Assembly: GCF_037975245.1 (NCBI RefSeq)
Contig: NC_092579.1
Location: 24,783,166-24,847,165, forward strand
Reading direction: 5' to 3'
DNA length: 64,000 nt
DNA from: Apostichopus japonicus
Lineage: Eukaryota > Echinodermata > Holothuroidea > Aspidochirotida > Stichopodidae
The position numbers were made by a program, and so were the translations under genes. Positions 14,366 through 26,251 of the stretch are shown here, one piece after another; position 1 is the stretch's first letter, and every line of letters starts with the position of its first letter. The notes under the pieces are model-generated. The model was not told where the DNA came from and searched no databases. It worked only from the letters and a program-made list of their open reading frames with translations.

Positions 14366-15442
14366 GTACCGATAAATCGAATGTGCGTTACCGATAAAAC
14401 GAATGTGCGGTACCGATCAATCGAATGTGCGGTACCGATCAATCGAATGTGCGTTACCAATTAATCGAATGTGCGGTACCGATCAATCGAATGTGCGTTA
14501 CCAATTAATCGATTGTGCGGTACCGATCAATCCATTGTGCGGTACCGATCAATCGAATGTTCGGTACCGATAAATAGATTGTGCGTTGCCGATTAATAGA
14601 ATATGCGGTACCGATTAATCGAATGTGCGGTACTGATCAATCGGATGTGGGGAACCGATCAATCTAATGTGCGGAATCCGATTAATCGAATGTGCGGTAT
14701 TGATCAATCGAATGTGCGGTACCGATAAATCGAATGTGCGTTGCCGATAAATTGAATGTGCGGTACCGATCAATCGAATGTGCGTTACCAATAGATCGAA
14801 TGTGCGGTACCGATAAATCTAATGTGCAGTACCGATCAACCCAATGTGCGGTACCGATCAATCGAATGTGCGGTACCAATAAGTCGAATGTGCGGTACAT
14901 TAAAATCGAATGTGCGGTACATTTAAGTAGAATGTGCGGTAGCGATCAATCGAATGTGCGGTAGTAATCAATCGAAAATGCGGTATTGATAAATCGCATG
15001 TGCGTTACCAATTAATCGATTGATTAACCGATAAATAGAATAGGCTGGATCGATCAATCGAATGTGCGGTACCGATAAATCGAATGTGCGTTGCCGATAA
15101 ATCGAATGTGCGGTACCGATCAATCGAATGTGCAGTACCGATCAACCCAATGTGCGGTATCGATCAATCGAATGTTCGGTACCAATTAATCGATTGTGCT
15201 GTACCGATCAATCGAATGTGCGGTACCGATAAATCGAATGTGCGTTATAGATCAATCGAATGTGCGGTACCGATAAATAGAATGTGCGGTACCGATCAAA
15301 AGAATGTACGTTACCGATAAATCGAATGTGTGTTACCGATCAATCGAATGTGCGGTTCCGATAAGTCGAATGTGCGGTACATTAAAATCGAATGTGCGGT
15401 ACATTTAAATAGAATGTGCGGTAGCGATAAATAGAATGTGCT
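14366..15442 (+). repeat. 1,077-bp sub-unit, first of four copies
   Basis: It spans 49 monomers minus 1 bp. Distinctive contents are a GTACTGATCAATCGGATG monomer, GTGGGGAACC, GCGGAATCCG (23 bp), ACCAATAGATCG, ATCAACCCAATG, the ACATTAAAAT / ACATTTAAGTAG pair, and ATAGGCTGGATCG. The next copy begins at 15443. The two adjacent copies differ where one ends ATAAATAGAATGTGCTG and the other ends ATAAATCGAATGTGCGG. Confidence 0.94.
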
Positions 15443-16519
15443 GTACCGATAAATCGAATGTGCGTTACCGATAAAACGAATGTGCGGTACCGATCAATCG
15501 AATGTGCGGTACCGATCAATCGAATGTGCGTTACCAATTAATCGAATGTGCGGTACCGATCAATCGAATGTGCGTTACCAATTAATCGATTGTGCGGTAC
15601 CGATCAATCCATTGTGCGGTACCGATCAATCGAATGTTCGGTACCGATAAATAGATTGTGCGTTGCCGATTAATAGAATATGCGGTACCGATTAATCGAA
15701 TGTGCGGTACTGATCAATCGGATGTGGGGAACCGATCAATCTAATGTGCGGAATCCGATTAATCGAATGTGCGGTATTGATCAATCGAATGTGCGGTACC
15801 GATAAATCGAATGTGCGTTGCCGATAAATTGAATGTGCGGTACCGATCAATCGAATGTGCGTTACCAATAGATCGAATGTGCGGTACCGATAAATCTAAT
15901 GTGCAGTACCGATCAACCCAATGTGCGGTACCGATCAATCGAATGTGCGGTACCAATAAGTCGAATGTGCGGTACATTAAAATCGAATGTGCGGTACATT
16001 TAAGTAGAATGTGCGGTAGCGATCAATCGAATGTGCGGTAGTAATCAATCGAAAATGCGGTATTGATAAATCGCATGTGCGTTACCAATTAATCGATTGA
16101 TTAACCGATAAATAGAATAGGCTGGATCGATCAATCGAATGTGCGGTACCGATAAATCGAATGTGCGTTGCCGATAAATCGAATGTGCGGTACCGATCAA
16201 TCGAATGTGCAGTACCGATCAACCCAATGTGCGGTATCGATCAATCGAATGTTCGGTACCAATTAATCGATTGTGCTGTACCGATCAATCGAATGTGCGG
16301 TACCGATAAATCGAATGTGCGTTATAGATCAATCGAATGTGCGGTACCGATAAATAGAATGTGCGGTACCGATCAAAAGAATGTACGTTACCGATAAATC
16401 GAATGTGTGTTACCGATCAATCGAATGTGCGGTTCCGATAAGTCGAATGTGCGGTACATTAAAATCGAATGTGCGGTACATTTAAATAGAATGTGCGGTA
16501 GCGATAAATCGAATGTGCG
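15443..16519 (+). repeat. 1,077-bp sub-unit, second copy
   Basis: This is the tandem partner of 14366-15442 at an offset of 1,077 bp, and it carries the same marker monomers. Homology stops near 16510, inside the last monomer. Confidence 0.94.
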
Positions 16520-17597
16520 GTAGCGATCAATCGAAAATGCGGTACCGATCAATCGAAAGTGCGGTAGAGATCAATCGAATGTGCGTTGCCGATCAATCGA
16601 ATGTGCGGTACCGATAAAACGAATGTGCGTTACCGATAAAACGAATGTGCGGTACCGTTAAATCGAATGTGCGGTACCGATAAATCGAATATGCGTTACC
16701 AATTAATCGAATGTGCGGTACCGATCAATCGAATGTGCGGTACCGATCAATCGAATGTGCGTTGCCGATTAATCGATTGTGCTGTACCGATCAATCGATT
16801 GTTCGGTACCGGTCAATCGAATGTGCGGTACCGATCAATCGAATGTTCGGTACCGATAAATCGAATGTGCGTTACCAATTAATCGATTGTGCTGTACCGA
16901 TAAATCGAATGTGCGTTACCGGTCAATCGAATGTGCGGTACCGATCAAACGAATGTGCGGTACCGATCAATCGATTGTGCGTTGCCGATAAATCGAATAT
17001 GCGGTACCGATTAATCGAATGTGCGGTACCTATCAATCGAAATTGCGGTACCGATCAATGGAATGTGCGTTGACGATCAATCGAATGTGACTTGGCGATA
17101 AATCGAATGTGCGGCACCGATCGATCGAATGTCCGGTACCGATAAAACGAATGTGCGTTGCCGATAACTCGAATATGCGGTACCGATTAATCGAATGTGC
17201 GGTACCGATCAATCGAATGTGCAGTACCGATCAACCCATTGTGCGGTATCGATCAATCGAATGTTCGGTACCAATTAATCGATTGTGCTCTACCGATCAA
17301 TCGAATGTGCGGGACTGATAAATCGAATGTGCGTTGCTGATAAATCGAATGTGCGTTATAGATCAATCGAATGTGCGGTACCGATAAATAGAATGTGCGT
17401 TGCCGATCAATCGAATGTACGTTACCGATAAATCGAATGTGTGTTACCGATCAATCGAATGTGCGGTTCCGATAAGTCGAATGTGCGGTACATTAAAATC
17501 GAATGTGCGGTACATTTAAATAGAATGTGCGGTAGCGATAAATCGAATGTGCGGTAGTAATCAATCGAAAATGCGGTATTGATCAATCGAATGTGCA

Positions 17598-18674
17598 GTA
17601 CCGATAAATCGAATGTGCGTTACCGATAAAACGAATGTGCGGTACCGATCAATCGAATGTGCGGTACCGATCAATCGAATGTGCGTTACCAATTAATCGA
17701 ATGTGCGGTACCGATCAATCGAATGTGCGTTACCAATTAATCGATTGTGCGGTACCGATCAATCCATTGTGCGGTACCGATCAATCGAATGTTCGGTACC
17801 GATAAATAGATTGTGCGTTGCCGATTAATAGAATATGCGGTACCGATTAATCGAATGTGCGGTACTGATCAATCGGATGTGGGGAACCGATCAATCTAAT
17901 GTGCGGAATCCGATTAATCGAATGTGCGGTATTGATCAATCGAATGTGCGGTACCGATAAATCGAATGTGCGTTGCCGATAAACTGAATGTGCGGTACCG
18001 ATCAATCGAATGTGCGTTACCAATAGATCGAATGTGCGGTACCGATAAATCTAATGTGCAGTACCGATCAACCCAATGTGCGGTACCGATCAATCGAATG
18101 TGCGGTACCAATAAGTCGAATGTGCGGTACATTAAAATCGAATGTGCGGTACATTTAAGTAGAATGTGCGGTAGCGATCAATCGAATGTGCGGTAGTAAT
18201 CAATCGAAAATGCGGTATTGATAAATCGCATGTGCGTTACCAATTAATCGATTGATTAACCGATAAATAGAATAGGCTGGATCGATCAATCGAATGTGCG
18301 GTACCGATAAATCGAATGTGCGTTGCCGATAAATCGAATGTGCGGTACCGATCAATCGAATGTGCAGTACCGATCAACCCAATGTGCGGTATCGATCAAT
18401 CGAATGTTCGGTACCAATTAATCGATTGTGCTGTACCGATCAATCGAATGTGCGGTACCGATAAATCGAATGTGCGTTATAGATCAATCGAATGTGCGGT
18501 ACCGATAAATAGAATGTGCGGTACCGATCAAAAGAATGTACGTTACCGATAAATCGAATGTGTGTTACCGATCAATCGAATGTGCGGTTCCGATAAGTCG
18601 AATGTGCGGTACATTAAAATCGAATGTGCGGTACATTTAAATAGAATGTGCGGTAGCGATAAATAGAATGTGCT
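17598..18674 (+). repeat. 1,077-bp sub-unit, third copy
   Basis: Same content as the unit at 14366, displaced by 3,232 bp, with one noticed change (AAACTG near 17981). Confidence 0.94.
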
Positions 18675-19751
18675 GTACCGATAAATCGAATGTGCGTTAC
18701 CGATAAAACGAATGTGCGGTACCGATCAATCGAATGTGCGGTACCGATCAATCGAATGTGCGTTACCAATTAATCGAATGTGCGGTACCGATCAATCGAA
18801 TGTGCGTTACCAATTAATCGATTGTGCGGTACCGATCAATCCATTGTGCGGTACCGATCAATCGAATGTTCGGTACCGATAAATAGATTGTGCGTTGCCG
18901 ATTAATAGAATATGCGGTACCGATTAATCGAATGTGCGGTACTGATCAATCGGATGTGGGGAACCGATCAATCTAATGTGCGGAATCCGATTAATCGAAT
19001 GTGCGGTATTGATCAATCGAATGTGCGGTACCGATAAATCGAATGTGCGTTGCCGATAAATTGAATGTGCGGTACCGATCAATCGAATGTGCGTTACCAA
19101 TAGATCGAATGTGCGGTACCGATAAATTTAATGTGCAGTACCGATCAACCCAATGTGCGGTACCGATCAATCGAATGTGCGGTACCAATAAGTCGAATGT
19201 GCGGTACATTAAAATCGAATGTGCGGTACATTTAAGTAGAATGTGCGGTAGCGATCAATCGAATGTGCGGTAGTAATCAATCGAAAATGCGGTATTGATA
19301 AATCGCATGTGCGTTACCAATTAATCGATTGATTAACCGATAAATAGAATAGGCTGGATCGATCAATCGAATGTGCGGTACCGATAAATCGAATGTGCGT
19401 TGCCGATAAATCGAATGTGCGGTACCGATCAATCGAATGTGCAGTACCGATCAACCCAATGTGCAGTATCGATCAATCGAATGTTCGGTACCAATTAATC
19501 GATTGTGCTGTACCGATCAATCGAATGTGCGGTACCGATAAATCGAATGTGCGTTATAGATCAATCGAATGTGCGGTACCGATAAATAGAATGTGCGGTA
19601 CCGATCAAAAGAATGTACGTTACCGATAAATCGAATGTGTGTTACCGATCAATCGAATGTGCGGTTCCGATAAGTCGAATGTGCGGTACATTAAAATCGA
19701 ATGTGCGGTACATTTAAATAGAATGTGCGGTAGCGATAAATCGAATGTGCG
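18675..19751 (+). repeat. 1,077-bp sub-unit, fourth copy
   Basis: Same content as the unit at 15443, displaced by 3,232 bp, with two noticed changes (AAATTTAATG near 19129 and GCAGTATCG near 19465). Confidence 0.94.
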
Positions 19752-19920
19752 GTAGCGATCAATCGAAAATGCGGTACCGATCAATCGAAAGTGCGGTAGA
19801 GATCAATCGAATGTGCGTTGCCGATCAATCGAATGTGCGGTACCGATAAAACGAATGTGCGTTACCGATAAAACGAATGTGCGGTACCGATCAATCGAAT
19901 GTGCGGTACCGATCAATCGA

Positions 19921-22900
19921 ATGTGCGGTACCGATTAATCGAATGTGCCGTACCTATCAATGGAATGTGCAGTACCGATCAATCGAATGTGCGGGACTGA
20001 TAAATCGAATGTGCGTTGCTGATAAATCGAATGTACGTTACCGATAAATCGAATATGCGTTACCAATTAATCGAATGTGCGGTACCGATCAATCGAATGT
20101 GCGTTACCAATTCATCGATTGTGCGGTACCGATCAATCCATTGTGCGGTACCTATCAATCGAATGTGCGGTACTGATAAATAGATTGTGCGTTGCCGATT
20201 AATAGAATATGCGGTACCGATTAATCGAATGTACGGTACCGATCAATCGAATGTGGGGAACCGATCAATCTAATGTGCGGAATCCGATTAATCGAATGTG
20301 CAGTATTAATTAATCGAATGTTCGGTACCGATAAATAGATTGTGCGTTGCCGATTAATAGAATATGCGGTACCGATAAATCGAATGTGCGGTACCGATCA
20401 ATCGAATGTGGGGAACCGATCAATCTAATGTGCGGAATCCGATTAATCGAATGTGCGGTATTTATCAATCGAATGTGCGGTACCGATAAATCGAATGTGC
20501 GTTGCCGATAAATTGAATGTGCGGTACCGATCAATCGAATGTGCGCTACCAATAGATCGAATGTAGGTACCGATAAATCGAATGTGCAGTAACGATCATA
20601 CCAATGTGCGGTATCGATCAATCGAATGTGCGGTACCAATTAATCGAATGTGCTGTACCGATCAATCGATTGTTCGGTACCGGTCAATCGAATGTGCGGT
20701 ACCGATCAATCGAATGTTCGGTACCGATAAATCGAATGTGCGTTACCAATTAATCGATTGTGCTGTACCGATAAATCGAATGTGCGTTGCCGGTCAATCG
20801 AATGTGCGGTACCGATCAATCGAATGTGCGCTACCAATAGATCGAATGTGCGGTACCGATAAATCGAATGTGCAGTACCGATCATACCAATGTGCGGTAT
20901 CGATCAATCGAATGTGCGGTACCAATTAATCGAATGTGCTGTACCGATCAATCGATTGTTCGGTACCGGTCAATCAAATGTGCGGTACCGATCAATCGAA
21001 TGTTCGGTACCGATAAATCGAATGTGCGTTACCAATTAATCGATTGTGCTGTACCGATCAATCGATTGTTCGGTACCGGTCAATCAAATGTGCGGTACCG
21101 ATCAATCGAATGTTCGGTACCGATAAATCGAATGTGCGTTACCAATTAATCGATTGTGCTGTACCGATAAATCGAATGTGCGTTGCCGGTCAATCGAATG
21201 TGCGGTACCGATCAATCGAATGTGCGGTACCGATTAATGGAATGTGCGTTGACGATCAATCGAATGTGACTTGGCGATAAATCGAATGTGCGGTACCGAT
21301 CAATCTAATGTGCGTTACCAATCAATCGAATGTGCGGTACCGATCAATCGAATGTGCGTTACCAATTAATCGATTGTGCGGTACCGATCAATCGAATGTG
21401 CGTTGCTGATAAATCGAATGTGCGTTATAGATCAATCGAATGTGCGGTACCGTCAAACAGAATGTGCGGTACCGATCGCAAGACTATGCGTTACCGATAA
21501 ATCGAATGTGTGTTACCGATCAATCGAATGTGCGGTTCCGATAAGTCGAATGTGCGGTACATTAAAATCGAATGTGCGGTACATTTAAATAGAATGTGCG
21601 GTAGCGATAAATCGAATGTGCGGTAGTAAACAATCGAAAATGCGGTATTGATCAATCGAATGTGCGGTACCGATAAATCGAATGTGCGTTGCCGATAAAT
21701 TGAATGTGCGTTACCGGTCAATCGAATGTGCGGTACCGGTCAATCGAATGTGCGGTACCGATCAATCGAATATTCGGTACCGATAAATCGAATGTGCGTT
21801 ACCAATTAATCGATTGTGCTGTACTGATAAATCGAATGTGCGTTACCGGTCAATCGAATGTGCGGTATCGATCAATCGAATGTGCGGTACCTATCAATCG
21901 AAATTGCGGTACCGATCAATGGAATGTGCGTTGACGATCAATCGAATGTGACTTGGCGATAAATCGAATGTGCGGCACCGATCAATCGAATGTCCGGTAC
22001 CGATAAAACGAATGTGCGTTACCGATAAAACGAATGTGCAGTACCGATCAATCGAATGTTCGGTACCGATTAATCGAATGTGCGTTACCGATTAATCGAT
22101 TGAGCGGTACCGATCAATCGATTGTGCGATACCGATCAATCGAATGTGCGGTGCCGATCAAACGAATGTGCGGTACCGATAAATAGAATGTGCTGTACCG
22201 ATCAATCGATTGTTCGGTACCGATCAATCGAATGTGCGGTACCGATCAACCCAATGTGCGGTATCGATCAATCGAATGTTCGGTACCAATTAATCGATTG
22301 TGCTGTACCGATCAATCGAATGTGCGTTGCTGATAAATCGAATGTGCGTTATAGATCAATCGAATGTGCGGTAACGTCAAATAGAATGTGCGGTACCGAT
22401 CAAAAGAATATGCGGTACCGATAAATCGAATGTGCGGTTCCGATAAGTCGAATGTGCGGTACATTAAAATAGAATGTGCGGTAAATTTAAATAGAATGTG
22501 CGGTAGCGATAAATCGAATGTGCGGTAGTGATCAATCGAAAATGCGGTATTGATCAATCGAATGTGCGGTACCGATAAATCGAATGTGCGTTGCCGATAA
22601 ATTGAATGTGCGTTACCGATAAAACGAATGTGCGGTACCGATAAATCGAATGTGCGTTACCAATTAATCGAATGTGCGGTACCGATCAATCGAATGTACG
22701 TTACCAATTAATCGATTGTGCGGTACCGATCAATCCATTGTGCGGTACCGATCAATCGAATGTGCGGTACCGATAAATAGATTGTGCGTTGCCGATTAAT
22801 AGAATATGCGGTACCGATTAATCGAATGTGCGGTACTGATCAATCGGATGTGGGGAACCGATCAATCTAATGTGCGGAATCCGATTAATCGAATGTGCGG

Positions 22901-23940
22901 TATTGATCAATCGAATGTGCGGTACCGATAAATCGAATGTGCGTTGCCGATAAATTGAATGTGCGGTACCGATCAATCGAATGTGCGTTACCAATAGATC
23001 GAATGTGCGGTACCGATAAATCTAATGTGCAGTACCGATCAACCCAATGTGCGGTATCGATCAATCGAATGTGCGGTACCAATTAATCGATTGTGCTGTA
23101 CCGATCAATCGATTGTTCGGTACCGGTCAATCGAATGTGCGGTACCGATCAATCGAATGTTCGGTACCGATTAATCGAATGTGCGTTAACGATTAATCGA
23201 TTGAGCGGTACCGATCAATCGATTGTGCGATACCGATCAACCGAATGTGCGGTACCGATCAAAAGAATGTGCGGTACCGATAAAAAGAATGTGCTGTACC
23301 GATCAATCGATTGTTCGGTACCGATCAATCGAATGTGCGGTACCGATAAATAGAATGTGCGTTGCCGATAACTCGAATATGCGGTACCGATTAATCGAAT
23401 GTGCGGTACTGATCAACCCAATGTGCGGTACCGATAAAACGAATGTGCGTTACCGATAAAACGAATGTGCGGTACCGATCAATCGAATGTGCGGTACCGA
23501 TAAATCGAATGTGCGTTACCAATCAATAGAATGTGAGTTGCCGATTAATAGAATATGCGGTACCGATCAATCGAATGTTCGGTACCGATCAATCGAATGT
23601 GGGGAACCGATCAAGCTAATGTGCAGAATCCGATTAATCGAATGTGCGGTATTGATCAATCGAATGTGCGGTACCGATAGTTCGAATGTGCGTTGCCGAT
23701 AAATTAAATGTGCGTCACCGATAAAACGAATGTGCAGTACCGATCAATCGAATGTTCGGTACCGATCAATCTAATGTGCGTTACCAATTAATCAAATGTG
23801 CGGTACCGATCAATCGAATGTGCGTAACCAATCAATCGATTGTGCGGTACCGATCAATCGAATGTGCGGTACCGATCAATCGAATGTGCGGAACCGATCA
23901 ATCCATTGAGTGGTACCGATCAATCGATTGTGCGTTGCCG
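19921..23940 (+). repeat. Block A, about 4.0 kb (partner 26129-30040)
   Basis: The monomer order is repeated at 26129-30040. The offset is 6,208 bp up to about 20.93 kb and 6,098 bp afterwards, because this copy holds an additional 110-bp (5-monomer) duplication. Shared rare features include GATCATACCAATG, a GAATGTAGG monomer (21 bp), GTAACGTCAAATAG, CCGTCAAACAG, CGATCGCAAGACTATGCG and GTAGTAAACAATCG. The end near 23940 is marked by ATCCATTGAGTGG. Confidence 0.94.
20935..21154 (+). repeat. 110-bp (5-monomer) tandem duplication present only in block A
   Basis: Two adjacent 110-bp copies (20935-21044 and 21045-21154) each run GTGCTG, ATTGTTCGGTACCGG, ATCAAATGTGCGG, ATGTTCGG, GCGTTACC. The homologous place in block A' (near 27143-27252) has only one copy. 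This exactly explains the 6,208 to 6,098 bp shift in offset between the blocks. Confidence 0.93.
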
Positions 23941-24110
23941 ATCAAACGAATGTGCGGTACCGATAAATAGAATGTGCTGTACCGATCAATCGAATGTTCG
24001 GTACCGATCAATCGAATGTGCGGTACCGATTAAACGAATGTGCGGTACCGATAAATAGAATGTGCTGTGACGATCAATCGATTGTTCGGTACCGATCAAT
24101 CGAATGTGCG

Positions 24111-26251
24111 TTGCCGATCAGTCGAATGTGACTTGGCGATAAATCGAATGTGCGGTACAGATCAATCGAATGTGCGTTGCCGATCAATCGAATGTGCGGT
24201 ACCGATAAAACGAATGTGCGTTACCGATAAAACGAATGTGCGGTACCGATCAATCGAATGTGCGGTACCGATAAATCGAATGTGCGTTACCAATTAATCG
24301 AATGTGCGGTACCGATCAATCGAATGTGGGGAACAGATCAATCGAATGTGCAGAATCCGATTAATCGAATGTGCGGTATTGATCAATCGAATGTGCGGTA
24401 CCGATAAATCGAATGTGCGTTGCCGATAAATTGAATGTGCGTTACCGATAAAACGAATGTGCAGTACCGATCAATCGAATGTTCGGTACCGATAAATAGG
24501 ATGTGCGTTACCAATTAATCGAATGTGCTGTACCGATCAAACGAATGTGCGGTACCGATAAATAGAATGTGCTGTACCGATCAATCGATTGTTCGGTACC
24601 GATCAATCGAATGTGCGGTACCGATATATACAATGTGCGTTGCCGATAAATCGAATATGCGGTACCGATTAATGGAATGTGCGGCACCGATCAATCGAAT
24701 GTGTAGTACCGATCAACCCAATGTGCGGTATCGATCAATCGAATGTTCGGTACCAATTAATCGATTGTGCTGTACCGATCAATCGATTGTTCGGTACCGA
24801 TCAATCGAATGTGCGGTACCGATCAATCGAATGTGCGGTACCGATCAATCGATTGTGCGATACCGATCAATCGAATGGTCGGTATTGATCAATCGAATGT
24901 GCGGTACCGATAAATCGAATGTGCGTTGCCGATTAATAGAATATGCGGTACCGATAAATCGAATGTGCGTTGCCGATCTATCGAATATGCGGTACCGATA
25001 AATCGGATGTGCGTTGCCGATAAATGGAATGTGCGTTACCGATTAATCGATTGTGCGTTACCGATTAATCGATTGTGCTGTACCGATCAATCGATTGTGC
25101 GGTACCGATCAATCGAATGTGCGGTACCGATTAATCGAATGTGCCGTACCTATCAATGGAATGTGCAGTACCGATCAATCGAATGTGCGGTACAGATCAA
25201 TCGAATGTGCGGTACCGATCAATCGAATGTGCGGTACCGATCAATCGAATGTGCGGAACCGATCAATCGATTGTGCGGTGCCGATCAATGGAATGTGCGG
25301 TGACGATCTTTTGAATATGCGGTACCGATAAATCAAATGTGCGGTATAGATCAATCGAATGTGCAGAATCCGATTAATCGAATGTGCGGTATTGATCAAT
25401 CGAATGTGCGGTACCGATAAATCGAATGTGCGTTGCCGATAAATTGAATGTGCGTTACCGATAAAACGAATGTGCAGTACCGATCAATCGAATGTTCGGT
25501 ACCGATAAATAGGATGTGCGTTACCAATTAATCGAATGTGCTATACCGATCAAACGAATGTGCGGTACCGATAAATAGAATGTGCTGTACCGATCAATCG
25601 ATTGTTCGGTACCGATCAATCGAATGTGCGGTACCGATATATAGAATGTGCGTTGCCGATAAATCGAATATGCGGTACCGATTAATGGAATGTGCGGCAC
25701 CGATCAATCGAATGTGTAGTACCGATCAACCCAATGTGCGGTATCGATCAATCGAATGTTCGGTACCAATTAATCGATTGTGCTGTACCGATCAATCGAT
25801 TGTTCGGTACCGATCAATCGAATGTGCGGTACCGATCAATCGAATGTGCGGTACCGATCAATCGATTGTTCGATACCGATCAATCGAATGGTCGGTATTG
25901 ATCAATCGAATGTGCGGTACCGATAAATCGAATGTGCGTTGCCGATAAATAGAATATGCGGTACCGATGAATCGAATATGCGTTGCCGATCTATCGAATA
26001 TGCGGTACCGATAGATCGGATGTGCGTTGCCGATAAATGGAATGTGCGTTACCGATTAATCGATTGTGCGTTACCGATTAATCGATTGTGCGTACCGATC
26101 AATCGATTGTGCGGTACCGATCAATCGAATGTGCGGTACCGATTAATCGAATGTGCCGTACCTATCAATGGAATGTGCAGTACCGATCAATCGAATGTGC
26201 GGGACTGATAAATCGAATGTGCGTTGCTGATAAATCGAATGTACGTTACCG
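24111..26251 (+). repeat. Block B, about 2.1 kb (partner 31903-34108)
   Basis: The marker CAGTCG lies at 24119 and 31911, giving an offset of 7,792 bp. By the end the offset is 7,858 bp, because the partner holds 66 bp (3 monomers) more. Internally B is a tandem repeat: 24336-25348 (1,013 bp, 46 monomers plus 1) is followed by a second copy from 25349. The extra base fits the 23-bp GCAGAATCCG monomer. The GACGATCTTTTGAATATG monomer first appears here, near 25295. Confidence 0.93.

Larger units (their letters stand above)
13473..16704 (+). repeat. 3,232-bp higher-order unit, copy 1
   Basis: This segment is followed directly by a second copy at 16705-19936. I noticed only about four single-base differences: GTGGTACC versus GCGGTACC near 13792/17024, AAATTG versus AAACTG near 14749/17981, AAATCTAATG versus AAATTTAATG near 15897/19129, and GCGGTATCG versus GCAGTATCG near 16233/19465. 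3,232 is 147 monomers minus 2 bp. It contains two 1,077-bp sub-units. Confidence 0.95.
16705..19936 (+). repeat. 3,232-bp higher-order unit, copy 2
   Basis: This is a nearly identical copy of 13473-16704. The match extends to about 19890. The last two monomers of the unit differ (CCGATCAATCG here, CCGTTAAATCG in copy 1). Confidence 0.95.

Noticed and set aside
21470-21490. The odd CGATCGCAAGACTATGCG monomer as a foreign sequence or attachment site (also near 27570)
   Set aside because: It aligns with the standard monomer with clustered substitutions, and its second occurrence is simply the block A' copy.
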